DNA from: a virus | DNA: 64,000 nucleotides | Reading direction: 5' to 3' (one strand) | IMG/VR virus record: IMGVR_UViG_3300023231_000004 | Coordinates: 1 to 64,000 of that record | Shown: positions 19,101 through 26,657 of the stretch, one piece after another | Position numbering within the stretch: the first letter of the stretch is position 1 | How the letters are laid out: every line of letters begins with the position of its first letter | Notes under the pieces: model-generated | Databases searched by the model: none | What the model was told of the DNA's origin: nothing | Seen by the model: only the letters and a program-made list of their open reading frames with translations | Program-made: the position numbers and the translations under genes

Positions 19101-21196
19101 AGTGTTGTATTGTTAGAAAGGTAGCCCTGGCTCGTAGGATTTAATCTATCTTCAATAGACTGATAACCTACAAACGTATTACCGTAATCATCGTAGTAGA
19201 CGCTGTCTGGAGCCATTTTGTCCCCAGAGGACATAAGCAAGTCAAACTCGTCGCCGTTTTCATTTCTGTAGAAGACAGAGTTTGGCGTGTCTGGGTTAGA
19301 GATCTTCCTAACATAGATAGTGCCCCATCCTTCTTTATCTTCTAATTGCCCACTTCCCTCTTGTAACGAGATAGCCGCATTTGCATTTCTATCTTTGCCC
19401 ACTGTAAGTGTAGCAAATGGGTCTTGGTTGATACCAATGAGATCCCCGCTAACAGTCAGAGCATGGCGAACCGTATCACCTTCCTTAGTCAGAATTCCAA
19501 ACCTAGAATTTTCATTTGAATAGTACATCTCTGCACCATTTGTAAACAAATTGTCTGGACTAGAAAGTTGAATCCTAGACGATACCTCACCAGTATGTCT
19601 AAAGATGGCATCGCCACTACTCTTCGTGTTAACAAGGGTCTCTGGTCTAAAATTCGGTTGGTCAGAAAAACCAAAAGCCGATCTGTCTCGCATCGAAACA
19701 AATTCACTTGTGGGCGTCTGAGTGCCTGCGTGAGACGACAGGACAAAGAATGAGTCATCTGTGTCGACATATCTTCTCTTGAAACCTGTGAGGCTGCTGG
19801 AGCCGTCGTATTGGCTAAGCAGGTTGTCTTCCATGAAGATGCCAGACTCTCGACTTACTGTAAAGTTAGCGTAGTCTCCGGTAGCATAGCTAATGTAGTC
19901 TGGCTTGTAGTATTCGTTATCAAGGGCGTCCTTGTCGCCCTGGGTGCCTAGTACGACCTTTCCATCAATAAAGAATCCGTAACAACCACCACCAACTAAA
20001 GCTAATGAGTCAGAACTCATCACTCTTTGGGTTTTCAATTGGTTGCCATCCATGATTTCAACACTAATGTTTGATAACCATGCAGATCTGGAGTATGCGT
20101 TTTCTGTTTCTGGACATTCCCAGTCAAGGCCTGGGGCTTTGTAAGTCCAAGAATAAGATCTTAGGTAGTCTGTTCCACTAGCTCTTACTACAAGTCCAGC
20201 ACCATCAACGCCTTCGTCGGTAAGATAGGGCATTGCGTTGTTGTTTGAGTCTACGCCGCTACTAGCAAGATGGATCTGCTTGTCGTAGAATGTAGAGTCT
20301 TCAATGTGAACATACTTAACGTTTGTCAAGTCAGCTAGGCTATTGACGTGCAAGCTGTCTACATGTAAGTGATTCCAGGGCTTATCTTCTGAGCCTAGAT
20401 TAAAAGTAGAAGCTTGTCGAGGATTAAAGTCTCTCCATGACTCAATAAAAGTCTCGTTAGAGTCAATTCCTTTGACGTATGCCTTGTTCCATGGGTAGTC
20501 GTAGGAGCCAAGGTTGTCTGTTCCACTATTGCTAACGGGAGTAATGTTTCCATTAACCTGTAGGGCACCCTGATCGTGCATATCGTCAGAGCCAACGACT
20601 AGAGTGCCGTTTAGAAGGTCTCCATAAAGAAGCGGAGCCATACCGTCGATGCCATCTGGATGATTACACATTCCAGATTCATCAATGTCGTGAGAGCCAA
20701 GGTAAAACTTGTAGCTATCATTGTCGTCAATGTAGTAACCAGCACCGTGGCCAATGCCAACGTTAAAGCTGCCGTTCTTACTTCTACCCAAGGAGTGTTT
20801 GCCAAGGGCCACATTGTTATTGCCGTCAAAGTTGCTACCAAGGGCTGAATAACCTAAAGAAGTATTCCCACTTCCAAAGATATTACATGCAGACGCATAA
20901 GCACCCACAGCGGTGTTTTGATCCCCATCGTTTGCACGAAGGGCAAAATAACCCACGGAAGTGTTGTATTCTACGTCTCTTTTTGTGGCAGACTCTTCTC
21001 CTAGATATGTGTTTCCAACGTCAATAGACGATAGATTAGCAGCAACAAGGTTCTTGTCTACTGATAGCACATGATTGGAGTCGATAATGTCAAGAAGGGC
21101 CGATCTAATATCTTCTGGAGACACTCGGCCCTGTTCATTATCCTCTATTTTTTCTTCTATTTCTGCCCTTAGTACGTTCTTGTCTTTGATCGGCAT
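16187..21196 (-). CDS. Giant adhesin-like tail fibre (1,669 residues)
   Basis: An N-terminal helix (residues 1-40, with VSPEDIRSALLDIIDSN) resembles that of the protein at 8889-9818 and probably anchors it to the virion. Residues 60-160, 690-750 and 980-1070 hold left-handed-roll repeats such as NTAVGAYA, NTSLGYSALG and NVALGKHSLG, the style of trimeric adhesin (YadA-like) heads. The part after about residue 1,170 holds Ig-like domains: one Calx-beta-like, then two near-tandem copies built around QSRSWLLNGSSIG and QSRSWRLNSSEIG, then another. The architecture suggests a long trimeric receptor-binding fibre with bacterial-type binding modules. It is the largest gene in the window. Confidence 0.85.
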   Translation of the reverse strand: MPIKDKNVLRAEIEEKIEDNEQGRVSPEDIRSALLDIIDSNHVLSVDKNLVAANLSSIDVGNTYLGEESATKRDVEYNTSVGYFALRANDGDQNTAVGAYASACNIFGSGNTSLGYSALGSNFDGNNNVALGKHSLGRSKNGSFNVGIGHGAGYYIDDNDSYKFYLGSHDIDESGMCNHPDGIDGMAPLLYGDLLNGTLVVGSDDMHDQGALQVNGNITPVSNSGTDNLGSYDYPWNKAYVKGIDSNETFIESWRDFNPRQASTFNLGSEDKPWNHLHVDSLHVNSLADLTNVKYVHIEDSTFYDKQIHLASSGVDSNNNAMPYLTDEGVDGAGLVVRASGTDYLRSYSWTYKAPGLDWECPETENAYSRSAWLSNISVEIMDGNQLKTQRVMSSDSLALVGGGCYGFFIDGKVVLGTQGDKDALDNEYYKPDYISYATGDYANFTVSRESGIFMEDNLLSQYDGSSSLTGFKRRYVDTDDSFFVLSSHAGTQTPTSEFVSMRDRSAFGFSDQPNFRPETLVNTKSSGDAIFRHTGEVSSRIQLSSPDNLFTNGAEMYYSNENSRFGILTKEGDTVRHALTVSGDLIGINQDPFATLTVGKDRNANAAISLQEGSGQLEDKEGWGTIYVRKISNPDTPNSVFYRNENGDEFDLLMSSGDKMAPDSVYYDDYGNTFVGYQSIEDRLNPTSQGYLSNNTTLGHRALADLYYGSNNIAIGPKAGEGIVYGQNNIFIGSEAGLVEDDLGQTFYNQFRLGHNDEDLLMSGQLPTPQDRGYVYVQSDLGIVSKDNLDRFRMGQLGGDTIFTKESSGNIYFRYFDDFVSGPLVISESGIKTPRIEFNDGTYFDTSYGVKFEAGNAISFTPESGTDRRIIDVDFDKLDPSDEMYQDTYVMVQSSGENYKSSILNIARFVNPDNPEMFFDCGGGYNIVVSRNSDVDNSKNCNNLVGGFKGGHNIEGFTNSLILGSKAGEQATMQNPDLSIDIAAVFLGYNAGRQSHNADNSIFIGPSAGQHSEYCDNSIFIGNSAGQSSFSSKSIAMGDNTLVDVDGENNLEIVADHRPNNRLINGEMSNKFNVQGVIAGDHCSGRVSVGGGARVFPSAALEVAAGFGDNETPLQQWFNGQGNLVAYMDQQGNLVLKGSIAQNNSYMGDTNLSPAAQLNPDICGNTNSTGNSSDQGNGGGTGNNDNPSTGYSISASSSSVTTGESVTMVVTRFGGTLGPMVLSLSSSDTSKATVPSSLTIPDGVSSSVFNVLTNNSGNVSISTIHQTLGSKVIPIVISNVVSTSSFTFVPNSNVISVGSSMYIYGSRSGGDISQPETLSISYSGRSSGPSTVTFAANQSQTSFLIEGTSVGLANITVGTIPVQFTVESVNNAPYFSVNPSMTPGDGPTGTTFTGNDGNIENGDLQSRSWLLNGSSIGTGLSVTVGQPGTLVYSVTAVNLSSGQTVTANSNGSVVYDIVDNTPYFLSNPTISPSNGTTATNFEGSESVGNGFVQSRSWRLNSSEIGSGVNVVSANPGNLTYTVTIANNQGETVTATSSVATVVAQLDPVTLTIESIKPAFDYEDNRDIIVDRSGGDITQPLSVTLTVTSNDVHENVAVTIPANQTGAFGTVQKLPTWYQDKDYGVITLVGTALGGSATSNSLEVRLEPKYWSIENGQPETERTYLKREW

Positions 21197-21208
21197 GGCT
21201 GACCTCTT

Positions 21209-21691
21209 TTAGCTTAGGCAGATTTCTAGGACAGTCGCATCAAACTTAGGTGCGTCTCCTTTTAAGACTCTTCTTGGTTCTTCGAGTTCGCCATGGAAAA
21301 GTAGATTGCCTGATCCGTATACATCACTGTCAAGTACAGCAATACCAGAAACAGTACCCCAAGCTTCTCTACATGTGTCAAACACTAGTTGTTTAACATT
21401 GCTAATGTTTCCACCTTCGGTATAAGCCCAGTGGTCAGTCCCGTTGATTTGTGGGATGCAAATGTCAAGTCTTGAGTATCCAGTTTCGTAGTCATATACT
21501 CCAGACACGCCATCAATGACGCCGGATCTACTGATTGACTCTGGAACTTCTGGGATACTCGATCCATCCTGACTGTCTTCTGCAAGATCTGTGGTCAGGG
21601 CAATGGAAATGTTAGAAGGCAATTCTAGGGTTTGGCCATGAAAGAAGGCCTTTTGTACTCTTGATTGCAAATACTCTGATAGAGCGGTCAT
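21209..21691 (-). CDS. Phage tail-fibre-associated virion protein
   Basis: 160 residues. It has the layout of a widespread phage tail protein family: helix with the sequence LSEYLQSRVQKAFF, a ...ISIALTTD strand, a Cys-rich AWGTVSGIAVLDSDVYGSGNLLFHGEL segment near residues 105-130 (shown only in part here), and a final GDAPKF turn. Members sit at tail tips or fibres. The gene has its own late-type promoter at 21733-21741 and is followed after 12 bases by the giant fibre. Confidence 0.65.
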   Translation of the reverse strand: MTALSEYLQSRVQKAFFHGQTLELPSNISIALTTDLAEDSQDGSSIPEVPESISRSGVIDGVSGVYDYETGYSRLDICIPQINGTDHWAYTEGGNISNVKQLVFDTCREAWGTVSGIAVLDSDVYGSGNLLFHGELEEPRRVLKGDAPKFDATVLEICLS

Positions 21692-21732
21692 ATATTGTCT
21701 CCCTCTGTGAAAATCCTATTTGTTTACATTGT

Positions 21733-21741
21733 ATTATACAC
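21733..21741 (-). promoter_or_regulatory. Late-type promoter motif GTGTATAAT
   Basis: Minus-strand GTGTATAAT immediately after the terminator at 21742-21775; it would restart transcription for the fibre operon (21691 leftward). Confidence 0.65.
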
Positions 21742-21775
21742 AAAAAAGGGCCAAGACCTAAAAAGATCTTGACCC
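21742..21775 (-). terminator. Rho-independent terminator after homing endonuclease-like gene
   Basis: On the minus strand, arms GGGTCAAGA and TCTTGGCCC (one T-G pair) enclose a ten-base loop and are followed by TTTTTT. It ends leftward transcripts from the gene at 21810. Confidence 0.8.
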
Positions 21776-21809
21776 ATAATGGCTTTGTAAAAATAAAGAG
21801 TAGGGCGAA

Positions 21810-23504
21810 CTAGTAGTTCTTAACCATCTTGCGTTGTCCACAGTCCCATATCTTAACCATATCGTAATCATAACCGGTAGATGCAGGGAATTTCATCCTG
21901 TGAAAGGTTTCTACGCCGTTGGTCCAGTTAAAGCTGGGAGAGCAGGACTCTTGGGAGAACCCTAGTTTTTCAAGATAGTCTCCAGAACCATAACGAAGAT
22001 CTATAAAGGTCTGAAAACGATTGGGTTTGGAAATCTTTTCAAATCCAGATAGAAGCTTACTAAATCCGCCCACTATCGTTGTCTCTGGAAGTGTACAGAA
22101 ACGGGACAGGTCGTAACCCTTTCCATTACCAAGCCTTTTAACCTGGAAGACGCTTAGGGCGATATTACCGTTCATGAGGGCGAATGTTTTACTTACAGTC
22201 TTGTGACCGCCCATAAGATGATGTTCTTGACAGAATTCGTACCCTTCTTTATTGGTGAGTTCCTGAAAAGTGAGCTTTCTAGCATAAAACTTTACGGAAT
22301 TGAGGCTGAGGGCGTTTATGATAATAGATTTAACAATAGGGAGCTTGTTTTCTATTTCGTCTGAGCGAAAGAAATATGACCGGTATCCATGTTTTTTATA
22401 AAGTTCTCTTTTTTGAAAATGATACCTTTGTCCGTCAACTTTTCTATTTATTTCTAGATTCTTTTCCGTGTGCCAATATAGCCCGTCGCATTCTATGAGT
22501 ATATTGTTAACCTTAAAATCACAACTTTTACTTTCTACTTTAAATTGTTTCTCATAAGAAAGATCTAAGCTAATTATAAACTCTTCAATCGCACTCTCTA
22601 AAGAACTTTGAAACGGAGACATTTTAATAGCAGCGTCGTGTCCATACATTTTAATAAGATCTCTCATTCTAGTTATAGAATAACCAGTAATGTCACACAT
22701 ATCTTTTATACTAATACCTTCAAAACTGTATTCGTTTCCGTTATTTATTCGTGTTTGTTTTGATTTATCCTTTATTTCTATGGAAGAGTTTGGATTCTCG
22801 TGACCGTATATTTCCAAATTTGTTGATTTTATTTTACTTTTAGTTTCTTCTTTCGAAAATGTGTTCTCGGAACCTCTCTTTTTTAATTTTTCAACTTTAT
22901 TCCAATGGTCTTCTCTAAATTTTTCTAAATTTGTTTGTTTAGATTTTTCCTTAATTTCCTCAGATTGAAAGTAATTATCAACGGCATATAACTTATTAGA
23001 CATTATTCTTAACTTGTCTGCAAGTATTTTTTTATATTCTAACCCATATTTATCTATCATAGCGGCTTTTGTAGTTCTACCTCTATTGTTTTTAACTACT
23101 GAAAAATCTAGTTTTGTAGATTCTAAAAACCTTTCTAGACTTGTACTAGGAATATTTAACTTTTGTGATATCTTATAAGAACTGAAACCTTTAGATGCTA
23201 AATCTCTTATTTGATCTATATAGTCTTCGATATTGAAAGTTCTAAGTTTTTCTTTAACATCCTCTCTTTGTGCAGAGTTCTTGACACCATGAGTTGCTAA
23301 TGAAACTTCTTCTCTTTTTTTGAACTTACATTTTATACAACAATCTTTAGGGAATTTTTTGTAACTTCCGTTTCTATTCTTAAATTGAACAAGATAATCG
23401 GATTTACAATAATCACATTGTGCGTAAACCTTCTTGTGGGAACCTTGAGAAAGAGAGTCAATATCTATTCCCAGTTCAGTTTTTGTCTTTTCTTTTAATA
23501 ACAT
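21810..23504 (-). CDS. Free-standing homing endonuclease-like protein (PD-(D/E)XK type)
   Basis: 564 residues, AT-rich codons, Lys-rich. The N-terminus has a zinc-ribbon-like C-D-Y-C / C-C-I-K-C segment. The middle holds repeated DNA-recognition-like helices (SQKLNIPSTSLERF; several K.KSKQTN repeats). Around residue 340 there is a nuclease core CDFKVNNILIECDGLYWHTE (D and E-C-D acids, then H). The C-terminal domain has EHHLMGGHK and GGFSKLLSGF. This arrangement matches Vsr/EDxHD-like homing nucleases of phages. It has a private promoter and terminator and interrupts the gap between capsid and tail genes. The nuclease call is firm; mobility is inferred. Confidence 0.8.
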   Translation of the reverse strand: MLLKEKTKTELGIDIDSLSQGSHKKVYAQCDYCKSDYLVQFKNRNGSYKKFPKDCCIKCKFKKREEVSLATHGVKNSAQREDVKEKLRTFNIEDYIDQIRDLASKGFSSYKISQKLNIPSTSLERFLESTKLDFSVVKNNRGRTTKAAMIDKYGLEYKKILADKLRIMSNKLYAVDNYFQSEEIKEKSKQTNLEKFREDHWNKVEKLKKRGSENTFSKEETKSKIKSTNLEIYGHENPNSSIEIKDKSKQTRINNGNEYSFEGISIKDMCDITGYSITRMRDLIKMYGHDAAIKMSPFQSSLESAIEEFIISLDLSYEKQFKVESKSCDFKVNNILIECDGLYWHTEKNLEINRKVDGQRYHFQKRELYKKHGYRSYFFRSDEIENKLPIVKSIIINALSLNSVKFYARKLTFQELTNKEGYEFCQEHHLMGGHKTVSKTFALMNGNIALSVFQVKRLGNGKGYDLSRFCTLPETTIVGGFSKLLSGFEKISKPNRFQTFIDLRYGSGDYLEKLGFSQESCSPSFNWTNGVETFHRMKFPASTGYDYDMVKIWDCGQRKMVKNY

Positions 23505-23545
23505 TTTGTATCCTATGGTTTGTGAAAAATTCTCTCTCCAACCAT

Positions 23546-23554
23546 ATTATACAC
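23546..23554 (-). promoter_or_regulatory. Late-type promoter motif GTGTATAAT for the endonuclease gene
   Basis: Minus-strand GTGTATAAT 42 bases upstream of the endonuclease start and just after the capsid terminator. Confidence 0.6.
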
Positions 23555-23562
23555 CAAAGTCT

Positions 23563-23589
23563 AAAAAAAAACGCCCAAAAGTGGACGTT
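23563..23589 (-). terminator. Rho-independent terminator after major capsid gene
   Basis: On the minus strand, eight paired bases AACGTCCA and TGGGCGTT around a CTTT loop are followed by a run of T's. It lies 19 bases after the capsid stop. Confidence 0.85.
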
Positions 23590-23607
23590 TTTTCAAAATT
23601 TATTGAG

Positions 23608-24615
23608 TTAGAAACTGCCGAGAATGATCCGGCGATTATCCAATACCCCGAAACCGGCGTCAACCCAACCGTAGTAACCGACTCTGTACGATCTGTGAAG
23701 CGTAGGATCTTCAAAGACTTGTACTTCGCCCTTCATAGGCATAACAAACGAGTCGTTGGTGCTTCTGTCAAGACCAATAACCAACTCTCTGTCATCCTCT
23801 TGTACCTTGCCACCAAGCTGGTTGTGGTAGTACTCTTGGTACTCTTGACCTTCGCCCAACTCGTCCAGGTCGTGAATGTTCACGCCGAAGATTCGAGTGA
23901 TAGGGGCACCATTCTCAGAAGCAATGTAGATTTCTCTACGTGTTACTTCGTCAACTTGGTCCATTCCCCAGTTTCTTACGTCTTCCAGAGCTTCTGGCGA
24001 AACGTAAAGGTCGGTCAAACGACCACGTCCACCCGATGCACTGTTACCACCAGCGTTTCTACGCATTGTGGTTTGCATTAGAGAAACTAATCTCTTGGTG
24101 AACATACCTTCGGTAGCGTCAGCGTCGTAAACCAAAATGTTACGGTCAACGCCAGCAGCTAGCAACGTGTGCCAACCGTCGTCATTCATCTTCTTAACGA
24201 AACCGTTCTTGAAGATTTCCATAGCACGTTGGGTAACGTCCCACTTAGCTTCTTGAGAGATCTTTAGCAACCAGTCAATTGACGATGCAATGTGATAGGT
24301 TGGGATCGAGATGTAATCACTTTCCAGGGTCTTCTCAGGAATTCTACCGTGAGCAGGACTGGTGTAAGCCACATGCTCGCCTTCCATGCCAGGAGCAATA
24401 AGGTCAGTTGGGTATTCCGCAACGTCTCCCTTCTCCAATGGAATAGGTGAATAAATACCATCAAGAATGTCACCACTTAGGATAACCTTTCTTAGTGGGG
24501 TTTCAAATGCCTTAGCGAACTCTCTTTGAGCAGCAACAGCAACGTTATAGTCTTCGTGACCTGTGTCAGCAAGCAACTTAATAGTTGCTGCATCAGGTTT
24601 TTCAAATTTAGCCAT
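23608..24615 (-). CDS. Putative major capsid protein
   Basis: 335 residues. Position directly downstream of portal, protease-scaffold and decoration-like genes, plus a strong terminator after it, fits the major capsid protein. The layout fits the HK97-like fold: N-terminal helices, a central DLYVSPEALEDVRNWG stretch typical of such capsids and phage coat-like proteins, and C-terminal strands (YRVGYYGWVDAGFGVLDNRR). Length fits family norms (300-400). The family call is by position and local resemblance. Confidence 0.8.
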   Translation of the reverse strand: MAKFEKPDAATIKLLADTGHEDYNVAVAAQREFAKAFETPLRKVILSGDILDGIYSPIPLEKGDVAEYPTDLIAPGMEGEHVAYTSPAHGRIPEKTLESDYISIPTYHIASSIDWLLKISQEAKWDVTQRAMEIFKNGFVKKMNDDGWHTLLAAGVDRNILVYDADATEGMFTKRLVSLMQTTMRRNAGGNSASGGRGRLTDLYVSPEALEDVRNWGMDQVDEVTRREIYIASENGAPITRIFGVNIHDLDELGEGQEYQEYYHNQLGGKVQEDDRELVIGLDRSTNDSFVMPMKGEVQVFEDPTLHRSYRVGYYGWVDAGFGVLDNRRIILGSF

Positions 24616-24635
24616 TTCTCATGTTCTCCTGTTGG

Positions 24636-25106
24636 TTAGTTTCGTGGTAGGTTGACTTCTACTTTAGCGTAGCCGTCTTCGTCCTTGGCAGTCATGAACT
24701 CACCAACGGCGTGAGTAGGGTCGCCAGAGTTTGTCAAGTTGCCAGCGTTCACGGTACTAGCATAAGCTACTTCCCCGCCAGCAACACCAACAGCGTCAAT
24801 CATATTGGTAACAATGTAACCGCCACGTAGGACAGTAACCTTACCACCAAGTTGAATTTCGTCTCTGTAGACGTTCAGGTGTTCTCTGACTAAGTTCTTG
24901 TTAACAACATCATTCAACAGGATGCCGACTGGCTTACTTGTTGAAACTGCCGCTTCGTATTGAACAAGGTTTACGCCTTGATCCATTGCCGCACCTGAAC
25001 CTGTAGTTGGTCCGTAACATAGGATGCCGCCTCTTTCTGCAACGCCAGCATTGTAGTAGAAACTAATGTCTGTACGTGCTTCATATCTGTCTGGTTTTAG
25101 AGCCAT
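24636..25106 (-). CDS. Putative capsid decoration or head protein
   Basis: 156 residues, Gly/Ala/Val-rich beta protein with phrases KPVGILLNDV and GGKVTVLRGGYIVTN seen in phage head decoration or head-stabilising proteins. It lies between protease-scaffold and capsid genes with gaps of about 20 bases. Decoration function is inferred from position and composition. Confidence 0.65.
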   Translation of the reverse strand: MALKPDRYEARTDISFYYNAGVAERGGILCYGPTTGSGAAMDQGVNLVQYEAAVSTSKPVGILLNDVVNKNLVREHLNVYRDEIQLGGKVTVLRGGYIVTNMIDAVGVAGGEVAYASTVNAGNLTNSGDPTHAVGEFMTAKDEDGYAKVEVNLPRN

Positions 25107-25123
25107 TGTCTTTTCTCCGTGGG

Positions 25124-25804
25124 TTACTTGCTGTTTGTGTCTTTGTCTTCAACGTCGAGCATCTTAGTCATCCAGTTGGACACACTAGCTCTCGTTGCTT
25201 CCATTTCGTCAACTTCGACGGGATTGACAACGTCTTCGTCAGCCTTAGTGCTGTCAAAAGTGTCGGCAGTAGCTTCGCTACCTTCCTTTTCTTTCTTAGC
25301 TTCGGCTTCTTTCTTAGCCTTAGCATCTTCGTCGTCTTTGGCCGCTTCTGCGTCCTTCTTCTTCTTGTCGTCGTCCTTGTCTTCGTCGCCCTTCTTTTTG
25401 AACTTCTCAAACTTAGCAACGATCTTGTCGAAGCCTTCGTCACTCATTTCTGAGTAGTCAGCAACTTCGGCACTAGCCTCTTCTTCTGTGAAACCAGCAG
25501 AAACCAACTTAGCAACTCGTGCTGTAGTCTTCTGTGCCTTCTCAGCGGCTTGTACTTGCTCTTGTGCAGCGGCAAGCTCTTCTGTCTTCTTAGCTAATTC
25601 AGCCTTCAAAGTCTCAATTTCCTTAGAAACTGTTTCAAACTTCTCATTCAGGTTGGCAATAGCTGCGTCCTTATCACTGATAATTGACTCAACTTCTTTC
25701 GCCTTTGCTGCTTCGGCGTCCTTAGCTGCTTTCTCGAACTTCTCATTGGCACTAGCCAATTCCTTCTCAAGTTTAGCAACTGTTTTTTCTAAAACATCAC
25801 TCAT
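25124..25804 (-). other. Probable internal translation start: free scaffold protein
   Basis: An in-frame ATG (25802-25804) preceded by GGGAGAG would give a 226-residue scaffold consisting of the coiled coil and acidic/basic tail without the protease domain. It reads in the same frame as the full-length gene. Confidence 0.55.
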
Positions 25805-26599
25805 TTGGTTCTCTCCCTTAGTGAATATGTCGTCATCGGTAAAATCTGTTTCGCTTAGCTCGAAAGCTATTGATTTCAGAATAACGCTACGCGGATTAGC
25901 TGGCTGACTAACAAGTCCCTTTCCTGAGAAAGCGATATCGCTAAGTGCCCGACCAACCTTGTAGCCTTGGTACTCTCCTACTCCGCCGTATGCTCTCAAG
26001 TGCTTCGTTAAAGAAGCAGTCGATTCGTTTCTCTGTAGTAGGATGTGTTCACCCTCTGGAGAAAGCAAAGCATAGTTGAATCCTGAGAATAAACATTCCA
26101 TCGAGACATACCAAGCGTCTTCACCAATTTCGGCAATGATACTGTCCATTCTCTTTTGAAGCTCTGCATCGTTCCAGTGCTTATAAAGAACAGACTCGGT
26201 AATAATCTCAAACTCACTAGGAGCCTCTTGTGTTTCGCTAGAAATAGCGTTACCTTTAAGGTCAACAAGGTGTGAGCCCGTAATGTGCCCGATGATATCT
26301 GTCTCATCGTGCATGTGATTGAATGGCTTGTCTTCTGGTGTGTTCCTAGCAGCCCAAACTTGGTCTGGTAAAAACACGTCATCGTTTTTGTTCCATCCAG
26401 TCGAAACTAGGACGGTACTGAGGTAGTGAAGGTCAATCTGACCTTGATTCGCCGACGCAATAGCGGCAGAGATGTTCTTTAAGTTAAGTTCTGAATATGG
26501 ATTCTCAACCAACTTTGCAACACTCTGGTATTGAATGGATGCTTGAGATCTAACGATCTCTTCAATCCCGTCTCGCTTCTCTCTATCGAAAATCTTCAT
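25124..26599 (-). CDS. Prohead protease-scaffold fusion
   Basis: 491 residues. Residues 1-260 look like a capsid maturation protease: FNHMHDE (His95, His97) and VSMEC (Ser166) match the His and S-x-E patterns of phage prohead proteases. Residues 266-375 are a long Ala/Glu/Lys coiled coil, then a highly charged Lys/Asp/Glu tail, as in scaffolds. An internal ATG at 25804 (Met266) has a GGGAGAG ribosome site 7 bases ahead, so the scaffold (25124-25804, 226 residues) may also be made alone, as with lambda C/Nu3. It lies between portal and capsid genes. The protease assignment is by motif and position. Confidence 0.8.
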   Translation of the reverse strand: MKIFDREKRDGIEEIVRSQASIQYQSVAKLVENPYSELNLKNISAAIASANQGQIDLHYLSTVLVSTGWNKNDDVFLPDQVWAARNTPEDKPFNHMHDETDIIGHITGSHLVDLKGNAISSETQEAPSEFEIITESVLYKHWNDAELQKRMDSIIAEIGEDAWYVSMECLFSGFNYALLSPEGEHILLQRNESTASLTKHLRAYGGVGEYQGYKVGRALSDIAFSGKGLVSQPANPRSVILKSIAFELSETDFTDDDIFTKGENQMSDVLEKTVAKLEKELASANEKFEKAAKDAEAAKAKEVESIISDKDAAIANLNEKFETVSKEIETLKAELAKKTEELAAAQEQVQAAEKAQKTTARVAKLVSAGFTEEEASAEVADYSEMSDEGFDKIVAKFEKFKKKGDEDKDDDKKKKDAEAAKDDEDAKAKKEAEAKKEKEGSEATADTFDSTKADEDVVNPVEVDEMEATRASVSNWMTKMLDVEDKDTNSK

Positions 26600-26616
26600 T
26601 AGTTACCTCTAAATAA

Positions 26617-26625
26617 AGTATACAC
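26617..26625 (-). promoter_or_regulatory. Late-type promoter motif (GTGTATACT)
   Basis: A one-base variant of the GTGTATAAT motif on the minus strand, 17 bases before the protease-scaffold start. A transcript from it would have only about 11 leader bases. Confidence 0.5.
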
Positions 26626-26657
26626 AAAAATGTTAAAATTGTTCGTTTTATGGGTTT

